Shown: positions 45,208-58,505, numbered from the stretch's first letter. The stretch: DNA of 64,000 nucleotides from Aldrovandia affinis (GCA_029706075.1 JAINUG010000197.1:1093009-1157008); one strand, 5' to 3'. The notes: a model not told the origin generated them from the sequence alone. Translations and numbers: made by a program.

Positions 45208-45723
45208 TTACAGACCGCCTCGGAATTGGAATCCGCGTTGGACATTGCAAGTTGTATAAGGCACTGAAAACTGAGATTTATGCTGTATAGCTAGCTAGCC
45301 AATAACAGCTACGTACCATTTCATTCATTTTAATTTATTTGACAGGGACAGTGCACATTGATAACATTTCTGTAAATGTGCCAGAGTTAGCCAAGGAGGC
45401 AAATTTTCATCTGTAGTCCCTGGGCAGGCAGATACCAGATTTGGGGAATGCTTGGGAGCTGTCTGCCCATGTGCAATCGCGTTGTAAACAAAACAAAACG
45501 CAAGAACAGTCAAATAGGTGGTGGGGTGAAATTACATTAGCAGACACCGCAGGTCCAGTATTATATCATTTAATATGGGTTATTTAGACATTTTAGTAGG
45601 GTAACGGTTGAAATATTTTCGGTTGAAAATACCTTTTGCCACTTGATCTACTATCACGGTATTATGTTAAGCTTATGATACTACTACTGCTACTGTCATA
45701 CTGGTACACCGCCACACCCCTTA

Positions 45724-46660
45724 TATATAGGCTACATATATTTAAAAATAAGATATGATTGGCATATTTAAGAAAGTGAGCATGATATATTACATAGGAA
45801 AAGTTTACCAGAAATATATTTGATCTGTAAAAAAAAGTGTGCTGACAATAACATTAGTGGCATTTTAAAATGAAAAACAATGAGTGATTTGTCCTTCTGT
45901 AGTTCCAGTTCATTGGCAGAAGTGAAATATAACTGTAGGAAGTTTACTAAAGTAATGAGACACCTGGCTGAAGTTAATCAACATTTGGAATTGACTGACT
46001 CACAATATGCACCTGTATTTAACTGAACATACAGTGAAGGACTTGGACTTGATTATGCATCGCTAGCTTTTGCTAGCTAGCCATCTATTGATAATAGCAC
46101 TTGCTTAGTGACATAAGAATGCTAGCAATAATACATTTTAGATTGCTAGCTAATGTTCGTATTGCATGGTAGCATGGCAATTCATTAATGGAATAGTCTT
46201 TGTAGTTCACATTCTAACACTTTGCTGAATATCTATTCAGTGTAAAGGGAGATGGTCTGTGATGTGTATCGTTTGGCCATATGACCAAACATAAAAACAT
46301 AAAATGAAAGGCTTTGAAACACTACAGCCTACACATATTTCTCTTGCCATTCTTATTCACTAGATATATTCACCATATTGGATTTACCACCATTTTGAAA
46401 ACATTTAATATTAGCAAAAATTGCATCTCCCAAAGCCCCACTCAGATGTGTATGCTGTATAGATTACTGTCTGGCTGATTAGTAACTGATGGTCAACAAT
46501 TTCATTTCCACTGATGATAAACTGCACCAGAACATTGTGCAGTGATAGGGACACTGTACTGTAGGAGACTTTCAGTGTTTCGGATGATACATGAAACTAA
46601 TGCCCTGATTCACTGTGGTAATATAAAATCCCTTGCACTTTAAAAAATATTAGGGATGTT
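45724..46660. other. Unassigned AT-rich sequence
   Basis: GCTAGCTAGC-type patches at 46065-46150. No gene recognised. Confidence 0.4.
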
Positions 46661-46669
46661 AATCTTGGT

Positions 46670-47611
46670 GTCCTGGTGAAATTCCCACTAAAACTGTGTT
46701 ATGTTTTGAGACGTTTGTTTTTGTATTTTATTATTTTTCTCATCACTCATCATTCACGTTCTGTTCCCCGTCTGTCTGTGTTCCTTGTTGTTCGAGTTCC
46801 ACTCCTCGTCTTTGTTATTGCACTATTCGGGAGATTTAGACTTTACGGGTTTTCAGTTTTTCTATCTCGTTTACTTCCTTCTTTCTTTCTAAACACTCTG
46901 TATATATTAGTTAGATGTAGCCTATATAGTACTAACCTACTAATCTACTAACATTAGGGATTTAGATTAAGTTACTAACATTACTAATTACTAATTATCT
47001 CACGCTTCTACCTATCGCTATCATTCTCTCTCTCGTTGTCCTATCCCTGTACGCTTCTCTCTTTATCGCTTTATCTGCACGCATTTTCTTTATATGCGTT
47101 CCTCCCCTTCGAACTGTGCACGTGTCTGCCTGCTCTTCCAGGTCGTGTATTTTTAGTGTGTCTATGTGCTTCCCAGTCCATGTCTTTCGTTTCCCCTCGT
47201 TATTGTATTAGTGATCCTTAATCATTCTAACCTGTGTTTTTGCCATTTTCCCCTCCCAGTCACACCTGATTCCTATTGTGTCACTTTCCCTGTTTGTATT
47301 TAAGTTCCTTGTTTGCTTTCAGTCTTTGTCTGAACGATGATCCTCATTCACTGTGCCGATTAGTTGTAAACCAGAGTTTGTTGCATTATTCCGAGACACC
47401 CCTTCTGTTTTACTTCGAGTTTGCCTGCTGATTTTGTTTGTTTGCCTTCTCTGATTATTTGGTTTTAGATTTTTGGACTGTTTTTGACTACTCTTTTGGA
47501 TTTCGATTTTGTGTCTTTGCTAACTCTGACTATCGGCTTTTGAATCTTGCTTGAATTAAACGTTCCTCTCTGCCTGATCCTGGTCTGCGTCTGGGTCCTT
47601 GTCCCGTCATC
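46670..47611 (+). mobile_element. LTR-like segment
   Basis: T/C-rich U3-like sequence with TATTTAAG at about 47297-47304, and ATTAAA at about 47555-47560 followed by a stretch ending TCCCGTCATCACA. This resembles the R-U5 end of a gypsy-type LTR. The 5' boundary and target duplication are unresolved. Confidence 0.4.
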
Positions 47612-48279
47612 ACAAACTGGTTCTCTAAATCTGGCCACCAAATTATTCTCCTACATCTTATTGGCATCACAACCCTTAGAATCCTTGTGGACCTCAGTGG
47701 TTCTGCTGAGTGGAAAGGAAGTTGGTATGTGTAAGCCTTGTACAAAGTTGTTTTGAAATTGCAAAGGAATCATTCTATTCTACCAGCAATATTGGACTAT
47801 ATAATTTAAATCATGACACTAACAACATGTTTTACACTTCACACCATGACCATTCACACATATTATATTCAATAATTATTTTAAAGATATTTTAAAGTTA
47901 TTACAGATATAAAACACATTTCCCTATTACATTGGACATGTGGGACACCCTGTATTACACCCGTTTAAGGTGAGAGTTTAATTCTATGTTACCTTTTCCC
48001 CCCTTATTTTCTCATTCATATATTCCTTTCTTTCTTTTTCCCATCTAGAGACGGGTAAAGTAAATAAATTAGAGCAAGCTCGAAACACTATGGTACAACA
48101 AATACGACAACTGGGAATGTAATACATCAATGTGCATTTGTATCAGTCACTAGAAAATAATGCATAAATACAAATTAAATAGCTTTAAGACATTTATGTC
48201 TAAAATTCAGAAATGAAGAGTATTAAAAAAACAACACCAAGCAAAAAAAAAGAACAACCACTCCCACAAAATAATAAAC
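47612..48279. other. Unassigned sequence downstream of fgfr3
   Basis: No gene recognised. Just left of the proposed fgfr3 transcript end. Confidence 0.4.
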
Positions 48280-48301
48280 AGCAAGTGTGGTTTGTTATGT
48301 G

Positions 48302-48307
48302 TTTATT
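48302..48307 (-). terminator. fgfr3: Candidate polyadenylation signal AATAAA
   Basis: AATAAA in minus-strand sense, followed within 30-90 bases by a GT-rich, T-rich stretch. It is the strongest candidate cleavage site for the fgfr3 transcript in this window. Confidence 0.5.
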
Positions 48308-51020
48308 GAAAAAAACTTTCAACAGCATAGTTTTGTCAGGCACAGCGACTGATATGAAAATAACAAAAGTTTTCCCCGTCTGGGGTGGTGGTGCCCAGGG
48401 TGACGTGTAGCGGAATGTACCAGAACACTGCGTCCAGAGGCGCCAAACGCAGCGGAGAACCATTAGGAAAACTACAAAAAGTTCTACATATCAAATGATT
48501 AGTCAGCCTTCCTACATTTTTGTTACAAAAGAAAAAGAATATTGAGGAAAAAAATAAATTATATAGATATCTAGTTTTAATTCTTTTGAAAATTTGCTCA
48601 CATATGCAATTTCATCTTTAACCGTCGGGAAAAGGTAGCTGGAATGCACATACTTTAATGACTTTTGTTAAGAAAATACTGTAAAGAAAAACTTTTTCCT
48701 TTCTATAATTTTACAAAAACAAATCACACAGCTATATAAAATCTACTCAATGTACAACAATCACTTATGTAATTTCCAACTATAAATTATTTTTTTCTTC
48801 TAGTAAGAGCTTCATAGCACTATCAAAATACTAAAAAGAGAAAATAAAGTTAACTGGAAGAGGGGTGGTTAGACCAGTATTGCTAAGCATTCCAACCTAA
48901 GAGAAGAAAAAATGTGGGGTACTGTAAGAGTTTAACTGGCACTTTTTTGGGGTTCCCCCGCTGATAAGCAACTTGCTGTACCTCGGAATGCTGACTCAAT
49001 CCGTCTTAAATTCTGCTTTTTCTACCAAGGTGGAAACGTGATGGATGTGGCACCACAGTTCCCTCTTTATAAAACAGAGTTATTATAAATACATTACAAT
49101 AAATAACAACGTGTAAGGTGGATCTTCATTCTGATCGGAGTAGATAAACCACCATCTCTGCTTTGTTACTTAAGAAACATACTGGGTGACCATCAGTAGT
49201 AGAAAACACTAGAAAGGGCACCCCTTTGTCAGCCAGGGAAGGGTCAAACCAGGCTGAGCCAGGAGATAGCAGAAGTCCTTATTACCCGCAATGGAACGAC
49301 AAGCTCCATAAAGACTACACAAACTGGACTACACTACACAATGCATGTCTGTGTGACCTTACAGCTGGCTCTTTGTAAGGAAAACACAGAAAGAACAAAA
49401 AAATACTCTCACCATAGGGAAAGCTTTTACCCAGCTTGGAAGAACAAATTAAAATACATCAACATCCAATCCAAATTATACTGCAGAAGTGCCTTGTTTC
49501 TGATTCCTAAAAATCAGGCCTTCTAAGACCCCCTTGTTTGGCAACCATAGACATTTGATACATTCAAATGAAATACAGGTTAAATTAACAACATTCCCCT
49601 CCCTTTATTTTTTAATGAGTTCCAGGCACTTTAGAGACACAAAATGGGCCAATTAAATGATGAGAGGAAGTATAAAGTAAATTAAAATAACTACATGCAA
49701 CGCTGAATTTGCAGTTATCTGGATTTTAGCAGCAAGACCAATCTGAATGTTACACGCTACTTGGAAATCCTACACCATTCCCTTTTGAAATTGTCACTAA
49801 TTATAGAGCCCATTAACATTTTAAACCTTTGCCTCTTGTGTCAACTGAGGAGACAGCTGTGGAGAGGGTGTGGAATATTTGGCCAGAATTCCCCCACGCA
49901 CTTGTGCGAAGGGACAACTATGGGACAGTGCATTATCTGGATCTGAGATTTAAAAAAATACAAAATAAAAAAGACAGAAACTCTATACACCCACATTTGT
50001 GGTGCACTGGCATTTTAGAACCATTCATTAAGACAATGTATACAAATCTACGGAAAAACATACATTAAAAAAATCACAATTCAGAGTCTTTTTTTTTTTT
50101 TGCTTTGTGGAATTCGCTTTCAGGAAAGTGTAACCACAATGCATGCCTTCATATCAAGGAGAAATACTACAGGGTAGCAGCTAGATCTTTAAACATGGGG
50201 GGAGGGGGTCATTTCATTGGAAGTTTTTGTTAAAGGTCAACCCCCTTGTTTCTGAGTTATCGCTAACTGTCTTTTGCCTATTTAGCAGCTGCTGTAATGC
50301 TGCTAAATTCACCACTGCAATCCAGGAATAAATGTCTGTACATTTTTATGTTTTTTCTTGTAGTTTTACATATATCCGTGTTTAAACTAGTGTACACATT
50401 TTCAGAAACTACACTCTTAAAAGCATCTTCCCATTTTTTGTCATACATTCTTTCAACTGTAAACAAAAATAAAAATCAATCAAAACTGGACTTGTCCAGT
50501 CTGAAGGTTGAGAAAATATCTGTCTCATTTCTGTTGTTAATAAGTTATAAAATTAAAATCTGAAAAAAATCAAGTCGTTTACAGTACCAAATATCCTACA
50601 CTAGCTTTTTTTAAACCTTTTGAACAGATATGTTAAGTCTATAAATAAATTACAAATATACATGTTAATTACTCAAATAAACTTCAAGAAGATTAAATGG
50701 TATGATCACAACAGTATATCCTAGATTGCAAAGTTTGGATTTTCAAAATGACATTTTCAAAGATGTATATTTCTTTTAAGTACACTCCTGCTTAAAGCAT
50801 TATGATACATATTTGTATTTATATATTTACAATATAAACTTTCTTTTCAGATAATACACAAAAACAAAAATTTGTTTACTTTTGCTTTAAAGCCTCCCAA
50901 TGTGATGTTGACGTGTCTGTTGGTGAGAGCAGCGACGGTGCCTCCCATTAAGGATTTTTAAAAATGTTGTTTCTCTTGTTAGTGACACGGTAAGACTGCA
51001 GCAACATCGGCTGCATATTT

Positions 51021-51163
51021 ACTGAGTGACCAGATAATCACACTGTGTTAAGTGAGTAACCAGCCAATCATGTTGCATTTAATAAGTGACCAGTCAATCA
51101 CATTGTGTTTAATGAGTGACTAGTCATTCACATTGTGTTTGCTGAGTGACCAGTCAATCACGT
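51021..51163 (-). repeat. ~30-bp tandem repeat, about 5 copies, in the proposed 3'UTR
   Basis: Units follow the pattern GAGTGACCAGTCAATCACAT plus TGTGTTTAAT. Two copies contain, on the minus strand, ATTAAA. Confidence 0.85.
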
Positions 51164-51790
51164 CAGGGTCCAGGTGACAAAATGGCATTTGGAAAGTCCC
51201 ACTCCAGTGCTCCAGGTCCTTCATTGGCCGATAATTGGGAGAAAAGCCATGAGAGGAAGGTGGGACTCCTGGCCATGACACTGGGCTCCTGATATTGCAT
51301 ATCACCAAATGGAGGGCATTCAGCTCAGAGGGAGACCTTTTCGGTCCAAACGACTGGGCTTGGCCAGAATGAAACCGGCCTGTGTGCTCTTTCAGAAGCC
51401 ACAGGGGGGTCAAATATTATCCAATGGGAACAGTGTCCACTCTCCTCCTCCCAACAGACATCCACTCTGTCCCTTATGTTTGATAGGCACGGAACGGTGT
51501 CGGCGTGACCAATCATGAGCGTCCAAAAAAACGCCAGAGAGAACAGAAAGAAAGAAATTCTTGTTCGGGTGGAAACAAGGCTTGGAAGAAGAACCCAACT
51601 TCACACAGTAAAAAAACACACCCAACAAAACCAAACAAAACCTGGACCACGGAACGTAAAGCCAGACAAGCTGCAGATTGTTGTAGAGTACAGCGTTTGT
51701 CCAGGCTTTTTTGTAACAGGAGAAGAAGAGAAGGGGTGTAGAGGGTTGGGCAGGGGAGGTCTGTGGGGTGTGCAGTGTGCCCCTCGAGGT

Positions 51791-51955
51791 CTATGTCCTG
51801 AGAACCCCATTGCTCTGGTGCTGTTTGGGGAGACAGGGCTCGTCTGGCAGGGGGTCGTGGGCGAAGACTGAGTCGTCACCGGAGGAGCAGGTGCTGTTGG
51901 AGTCTTGGCAGGTGGGGGAATACTGCTCAAATGGCACAGACAGGTCCAGATACTC
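51791..51955 (-). CDS. fgfr3: FGF receptor 3, last coding exon (C-terminal tail)
   Basis: Encodes the cytoplasmic tail: '[14 protein letters not shown]', then '[19 protein letters not shown]' and a stop TAG at 51791-51793. The YLDL tyrosine corresponds to the phospholipase C-gamma docking site of FGF receptors. The '(S/V)PFEQYSP...[11 protein letters not shown]' wording favours FGFR3 over FGFR1/2/4. The acceptor CAG ends at 51956 and the exon opens in phase 0 with GAG. The tail is longer than the human FGFR3 end and closes with 'NGVLRT', a more FGFR2-like finish. Confidence 0.95.
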   Translation of the reverse strand, partial: EYLDLSVPFEQYSPTCQDSNSTCSSGDDSVFAHDPLPDEPCLPKQHQSNGVLRT

Positions 51956-52367
51956 CTGTTGGAAACACCACAACACATCACAGCCAGTTCCTCACTGGTA
52001 GGACTACTGCAGTGTGTCATATTGAGGGGAATGGAGTGAATTCTTGACTTATTAAATTATGTATAACATAATCATAATCATAAAACCCACCAGGCTAGAA
52101 TAATATAGTAAGACCTTTGGTTTAGGGATAGAGAAGGATAAAATATGCATTATGGAGCATTGGAGAGCGAACACACAGCATTTACACTTACCGTTGTTCT
52201 CAGTTACAAATATAATGCAACATGGGAAAGGGCTTACATGCAAAGCCTAGATTAAAATACAAAGGCTGGGTGAGCAGGAGACCTTGAGCAGTTGTGGGGT
52301 TGAAGAGCAGGAGAGGACCCTGAGCAGGTGTGTGGGGTGGAGGAGCAGCATGAGCAGGTTAACTTAC

Positions 52368-52473
52368 ATCAGTGGAGGTCATGGAGAGAACGCGGTCGTG
52401 GTCCTCCACCAGCTGACGGAAGGTGGGTCTCTGGGATGGCACAGCGTGCCAGCATTCCCGCATGATCATGTAC
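52368..52473 (-). CDS. fgfr3: FGF receptor 3, kinase C-lobe exon
   Basis: 106 bp, the same length as the mammalian exon. It encodes the end of the kinase C-lobe, '[20 protein letters not shown]' then '[15 protein letters not shown]'. The invariant 'CW...RPTF' of tyrosine kinase subdomain XI is present. An unusual His stands where FGF receptors have Leu in 'EDLDR'. Acceptor tgcag/G and donor GAT/gtaagt are canonical. The first base completes a Leu codon split with the preceding exon. Confidence 0.95.
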
Positions 52474-52606
52474 CTGCAATAGAAACATTATAATTTACAG
52501 AATGAAGAGGAGCAGCGTTGACCATTCCCATATGTGGTTAGTGTTTGGTGTTGCAGATTTGTGTGGCGGATGTGTGTTGGTGCTTGGCAGGCTGTCTATG
52601 AGTCAC

Positions 52607-52749
52607 TTACTGCAAGTCTGAGTCAAGTCTAAAGTCAGCACAAGTCTAATTCGAGTCTCAAGTTGAGTCTGGTGTTACGAGCAGTATAGTCAGAGTGAGG
52701 TTGCAAGTCACCTTTTTTGCAACTCAAGTTAGACTTGAGTCCCCATCTA
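52607..52749. repeat. Small palindrome-rich repeat with AAGTCTGAGTC motifs
   Basis: Reiterated (C)AAGTC(T)/GAGTC(T) motifs, opening with GCAAGTCTGAGTCAAGTC and closing with GACTTGAGTCCCC. A short MITE-type fish repeat in an fgfr3 intron. Confidence 0.55.
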
Positions 52750-52850
52750 TGATGCAAATAGTTGGTGCTTGGTTTTGCAGATGTGTATGCTGGATGTGTG
52801 TGTTGGTGCTTGCTGTTGAAGACACACATCCATGTGTAACGGGGCACTTA

Positions 52851-53024
<174 letters not shown>

Positions 53025-53460
53025 TCATCACTAAAGAACAAATCAAATATAGCTAGCTTTGCACTTTACATCAAAGGATCTGCAATCATGATGCTGTCTA
53101 TTTTCAGGAAAGTACTTGTGATTTCAAAAATGGTGCCCCCTCTCGCTAATATGTTTTATAACACCAAACTGTTCCACTGGAATGTGAGTTTTTGGAACTG
53201 AGTTAAGTTCAAGAGAAGTAACTGGCAATAAGAGGAAAGAGATAAAGTTGTTAAAACCACCATGTGTTATTGACTTGCATTTGCACTCTCCATATCCCAC
53301 AATCTATTGTGCCAGAAAACCCAAAAGTTTACAGGAAGGTTATGCACTCACATTGTAGTGGTATCTATATTGTAGCTGTCATCTATTCACTTATTGTAAA
53401 TGTGTTGGTTGTTATCAGGAAGTAACTGTATTCCAAATGCCTAATTAGATAGTGGACAAA

Positions 53461-54220
53461 ATACTCTATAATCTAAAATAAAAAAACAACACTTTTGAAC
53501 AAAGGTTTTTCTGAAATAATTACAAATAAAACCCACCAATAAACATGGTGGCGGGACCGTAATACTATGGGGATACTTCCCTGCTTCAGGGACTGAAAAA
53601 CTTTTCAAAATAGGGAGCAAAATGGATGGAGCAAAATATAAACAAATCTTGGAAGAAAATATGCTGCAATCTGCAAGAGACCTCAGACTTGTTAGAAGGA
53701 CAATGACCCAAGGCACACCCAAGGTATACCCAAGGCACCAGCCAAGGTTCTGTGTGGCTCAGTAGGTAGAGCATGGCGCTGCCAACGCTGAGGTTGTTGG
53801 TTCGTAACCTAATTCCCATTGGGACCACATATACTAAAAAATATATGCATTCACTATTGTAAAACGTTTGGATGAAAGTGTCTGCTAAATAGCTTATGTT
53901 ATGTTATACATACAGCAAAGGTCACGTTGGAGTGGTTTAAAAACAAAAAAACTATTCTGGAGTGTTCTGGAGTGGCCCAGCCAAAGCCCAGACCTCGATC
54001 CCATTGAGAATCAGTGGAATCAGTTGAGAATTGAGTAAATTTGTAAAGAAGAATGAGTGAAAATTGCAGTGATAGTAAAAAGCTTTAGAGTTGTTTTTGA
54101 GTATTTTATGCTGATTAGTGGCAAGAAATCCCAATTAAATCCATGTTGATTCCATGAAATAAGAAAATAAAATATGAAAAATGCCAAAGGGGATGAATAC
54201 TTTTTGTACCCACTGTATTT
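53461..54220 (+). mobile_element. Tc1-like transposon remnant, split by a SINE
   Basis: Degraded transposase reads 'GGGTVILWGYFPASGTEKLF'-like and 'KMDGAKYKQILEENMLQSAR' before the SINE, then '[12 protein letters not shown]'-like and 'PIENQW' after it. The right end is GATGAATACTTTTTGTACCC then ACTGTA. The left inverted repeat is missing. Sits in the long fgfr3 intron, antisense to the gene. Confidence 0.75.
53750..53900 (+). mobile_element. tRNA-derived SINE with L2-type tail
   Basis: The head TGTGTGGCTCAGTAGGTAGA is a good Pol III A box, and GTTGTTGGTTCGTAACC is a near B box about 35 bases on. The tail ATTCACTATTGTAAAACGTT...GTCTGCTAAAT is a diverged L2 tail. Inserted into the Tc1 transposase sequence. 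Confidence 0.78.
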
Positions 54221-54397
54221 TTACAAATTATTACGAAACATCAGATCAGCTGTTTCAGTAAGTCTTGTAAGGGGAAAAGGCCTCAGTGAATCTAACATCT
54301 CTTTGAGATGTGTGACACCATAGAACTACATCACGCAGATTCTTGAAATACACACACTCCTGTCACGTGCTCAACACACATTTCACACAACATCTAT

Positions 54398-54521
54398 TTC
54401 AGTTTAACCTTCCAAGGTGCAGCAGACAATCTCTGACTAGTCCCAGCTCAAAAGTAGGCTGTAATCACAGGGGTGACAGTCTGTATATTACACTAGGGCA
54501 GATTGTTAGCCCAAACTCACA
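54398..54521 (+). repeat. Dispersed repeat in fgfr3 intron, copy 1
   Basis: Shares TTCAGTTTAACCTTCCAAGG, GGCTGTAATCA, GGGGTGACA and GGGCAGATTGTTAGCCCAAA with 58168-58284 in the same order and orientation. Confidence 0.8.
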
Positions 54522-55597
54522 CCTCCGCACCCGTTGGCCAAAACTCCCACTGCGCCGCAGAGCGCAGTTAATCAAATTATCCACGCCTGGCTTCAGTGAG
54601 AGCCACTGCGGAAGCCCAGCCTCTGAGCCGTGTCCATTCATGCCAAACCGCTGAGCCACCAGGCACCACAGCCCCACAGTCTAGGAGCTATCTGAACGGA
54701 ATTATCATGCCCCATCGTATCAGTAGCCGCTCATTGTCACGGTGCCTCAAACCCAAACCGTGTGGGTCGCCAGGTCAGGGCCTGCTCACGCTCTTGATTC
54801 TGCTACAGGGGGTCACAACTGGCAACCGCAAACACAAAACCCACAGAACAGCATCACGAATCAGACTTAGACTGACGAGAGGATCAAATTACACAGCTGC
54901 CATTTGTGCTTCTGTATGTATGTTTGCTCTACGGTTAGGCAACAACAACAGGTTATAACATTAAAAAAGGTTCTGCAATTTAGGATCAGATGAATGCAGT
55001 GTAAAAAAATAGACTAAAAAATGTAGTTTTTGAATATAAAAAGCAATGAAAGACATAAAGAACCCTGTAAAAAAGTCTGTCTTTTTGTCAGAAATACATA
55101 TTTAGTGGCGTTAGATATTCTCTACACATTCCAGGATTCAAGTGTCAGGTGTTCAAGTGTCAGCTGATGAAAATTACCTTTATTGTCTTGACAAGACAGA
55201 AAATGAAAACAGCCATGTAAATATTGTTATATAAATATAAATTTGAATGTTAATTGAGCAAAAAATCTAAGTATTTATGATGGTGAATGCACAATACTAC
55301 ATATTTGCCCAGCGTGCTGAAAAGATAATACAGTACAGCTGAAACATTTGGAACAGGTATTTCAGTGTCCCAGAGAAATTGATAACATATGTGAAGCTAC
55401 CTTTAAACAAACAGACTTACACTGGCCTGCTGTTTCCTGCCATTGAGAATAATGTGAATAATATGAGCTGGGCTATTTAAACTGTTCTGAAGGAAATAAA
55501 AAGCTTAAAAAGCTTAGTTACCTGCTTTGGCCAGTCTGTATAGAGAATAAACAAGTCTGACAAGTATTTCTCAAGACAGACCTCCCCACCAGTAAAC

Positions 55598-55602
55598 AGC
55601 AT

Positions 55603-55637
<35 letters not shown>

Positions 55638-55664
55638 CACACACACACACACACACACACACAC
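55598..55664 (+). repeat. (AC)n microsatellite
   Basis: AC repeats with one ATGCAC interruption, in an fgfr3 intron. Confidence 0.92.
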
Positions 55665-56464
55665 CACATATATATACACACATACAGTATAAATAGTACA
55701 GCTATTCTGTAAATGGAGCATACAGTGTGTGTATATATATCCCCAGCTTCCCCTATAATTATTTTCTCAGTGATGTGATAGTGACTTATTAAAATCTCTA
55801 CTCAAGCACTGTAAAAATATGTTAATGCACAGCTGCTGTGATAACAGACCCAGGATCCCCAGTCTCTGCTGTGCTGCTGTGCATTCAAACACTAAAGCCA
55901 TGCAAACAGGAGCACAGTGCAGTGTGCTCTGAGCTCTGAGCATGCTTTTCTCTGGCTCATGTTGGTGGGAAAACCCAGCACACACCTTGAGTATGGCAAT
56001 CACTGTGCATGTATGCCTCGTGGTAAGGTTCAGACGATAAACACGTCAAAGATCAAATGAAAGTCTTCTGCTGTGTGTCAGGGATGTTCACCGTGAACAT
56101 CAGCTTCAGTTGTACTTTCATTCTGCCCTCATAATCAAAGTCTCAGAATTGAAGTTGAATACCAATAATGATAAAGGGCTTGTAAAGGACATCAAATTTG
56201 AATATGTAAAATGACTATCTGTGCTACACACTATACACACAGTAATGAGAAAATGTGTGAAAGTGCAATGTGCAGATGGTTTTCCAACTCCTTTTATATG
56301 TTCTGTATGCTCAGTATTTCTGTAAAGCTGAACATCACAAGGGAGATTGTTGGAGTGGGCAGGGACTGATAGCGAGAGGGAGAGAGACCCAGTTACATCA
56401 GAATGATGAATGAGAGCGAGGGAGACTAATATCAGTTCTGTTTTAAAATGAAAAATCTCTCTGT

Positions 56465-56465
<1 letters not shown>

Positions 56466-56530
<65 letters not shown>

Positions 56531-56740
56531 GCAAACACACACTGTAACAAACATATACACAGAGACACACACATACACAAATGTACACACATAAGCAAAC
56601 ACACACTGTAACAGACCTATATACACACAAACACAGACAGACATACAGACAGACACACACATAAACACACAAACACATAGACACACACATACACACACAA
56701 ACGCAGACACACACAAAAGCAGACACACACACAAAAAAAG
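56466..56740 (+). repeat. Long compound (AC)n minisatellite-like tract
   Basis: A pure AC run to about 56528 is followed by interrupted AC-rich units including two copies of AAGCAAACACACACTGTAAC. It lies just 3' of the exon at 56803-56873 in genic orientation. Confidence 0.92.
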
Positions 56741-56801
56741 CTACTATATTCATACCATCCCTCCCTCTAATCAGTGCATTATACCAATGAGTCCAAACTT
56801 A

Positions 56802-56906
<105 letters not shown>

Positions 56907-57723
56907 TCAGCAACATAGCTTCGGGTCAGAGTGGCACCAACTCAATCCCCTCTAAACTCCCCAGGGCCCCAGGCAAGCCAGCACTCCCTACTGAGCATGC
57001 TCAGATAGAGAGGAACGCTGAGCACAGCGTGTTCAGTCAAATGGCAAAGCCCACCAGCTAAAATGGGCTCTGCTGGAAAGACAATGGGAACAGTGGTGCA
57101 GAAAAAAACCAACAACCCGAACTCAAACGTTGTGTTAGCCATTACCCTTTTCAACCACACTGATCACACGGACCCAGCCCCAGACCAATCCCACTGCAGT
57201 TTAACACACATTCCCACATCCTGCATCCCCATCAGCACGTTTGAGAGCTCTAACATTTGTCTTAGTCGCACTGCAGGTTATTAAAAAAAGTTTGATGCAT
57301 GGGTGGATACATGGTGATTGTTTGTTTAGGCTGTTGTCTACAAAGCATAAATCCATATTAATAACTGCTGTGGTAGAGGGGCCTGATATCGACATTTAAC
57401 TGCCCTTCCACATGCTGCTGAGCTCCTGCTTTCCCCCTCTCCTTCAAGGTGCATTTCTGTAGAGTGTGGTGTCAGACCCGCACACAGACTAATACAGGCA
57501 CTATAAAAGCAGAGCAGACCCCTGTATTGGACCTCCAGCCATTCCCCACACTTTTCCACTCTTTCCACATTGCCTTGTTCATGGGACTGTAAAACTGGAG
57601 TCGTTGCGAGAAATACGTTAAATTTTAGGGGCTAAAAGGAAAGCTATCCAGGGAGCCTTTCCATGATGTGCAAGGGTAAATTAATGGGTAGCACATGAAT
57701 CATTTTTCATATTTAAATAATCA

Positions 57724-57924
<201 letters not shown>

Positions 57925-58167
57925 TTATATAATCAATCAACTTCAAAGCCGATACACTATATATCCAATTACATTCAGAGCTGATGTTCCATGCAGTATG
58001 AAGAAAGGAATGTCCTCACATTCTCTACAGATCATAGTTTTGTTCCATCATTCATTTATTTGTATATACTTCTATCCAAGACCCCATTAACAAGTCTGAA
58101 TTTTTAACATACAGTCATTGGGTGAAACTCAAAAGGCCAACTTAACATTTGTTTTGTGACCGTAGGG

Positions 58168-58284
58168 TTCAGTTTAACCTTCCAAGGAGAGCAGATGATC
58201 TCTGCCTAGCTGCAAAGCAGGCTGTAATCAGAGGGGTGACATGCCCGTATATTATACCAGGGCAGATTGTTAGCCCAAACTCAC
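58168..58284 (+). repeat. Dispersed repeat in fgfr3 intron, copy 2
   Basis: Partner of 54398-54521, differing by scattered substitutions and small indels. Confidence 0.8.
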
Positions 58285-58505
58285 CCAGCCCTCTGGTTAC
58301 AAAACTCAATCCAGAGCCCGAAACCTCTGGCATGTGCAAATCTGTGAGCCGATACGGCTAAATTGAGCTATTCTTCTCTGAATTCCTGGGTTTTAAAATA
58401 TATTTTTTCATTCCCTCTGGAAAATGTCCATTGTGAAGGGCTGTGTGAAACCTGTTTGTAAATGTTGCTGTACAAAATTATGGATCGATTGATTGATTGA
58501 CTAAC

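Larger units (their letters stand above)
42357..45723. mobile_element. Outer DNA transposon (hAT-type ends) containing two nested elements
   Basis: The left end TAGGGCTGTGCCGTATGAC and the right end, in reverse complement TAAGGGGTGTGGCGGTGTAC, are imperfect inverted repeats. The flanks are TA-rich (ATATAT / TATATA), so the target duplication cannot be resolved. Two other elements sit inside (42655-43961 and 44196-45207). A further dispersed-repeat-like stretch lies at about 45330-45480. No intact transposase recognised. Confidence 0.6.
48280..51790 (-). other. fgfr3: Probable fgfr3 3' untranslated region
   Basis: About 3.5 kb of AT-rich sequence without recognisable transposons directly follows the fgfr3 stop on the minus strand, in contrast to the repeat-filled surroundings. 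It ends at AATAAA (48302-48307 on the minus strand), followed by a long G/T-rich tract (about 48210-48270) like a downstream cleavage element. An earlier AATAAA lies at 49604-49609. The extent is inferred; transcript data would decide it. Confidence 0.45.

Noticed and set aside
55477-56740. Long Cys/Val-rich minus-strand open frames over AC microsatellites
   Set aside because: They are translations of (GT)n repeats, not proteins.
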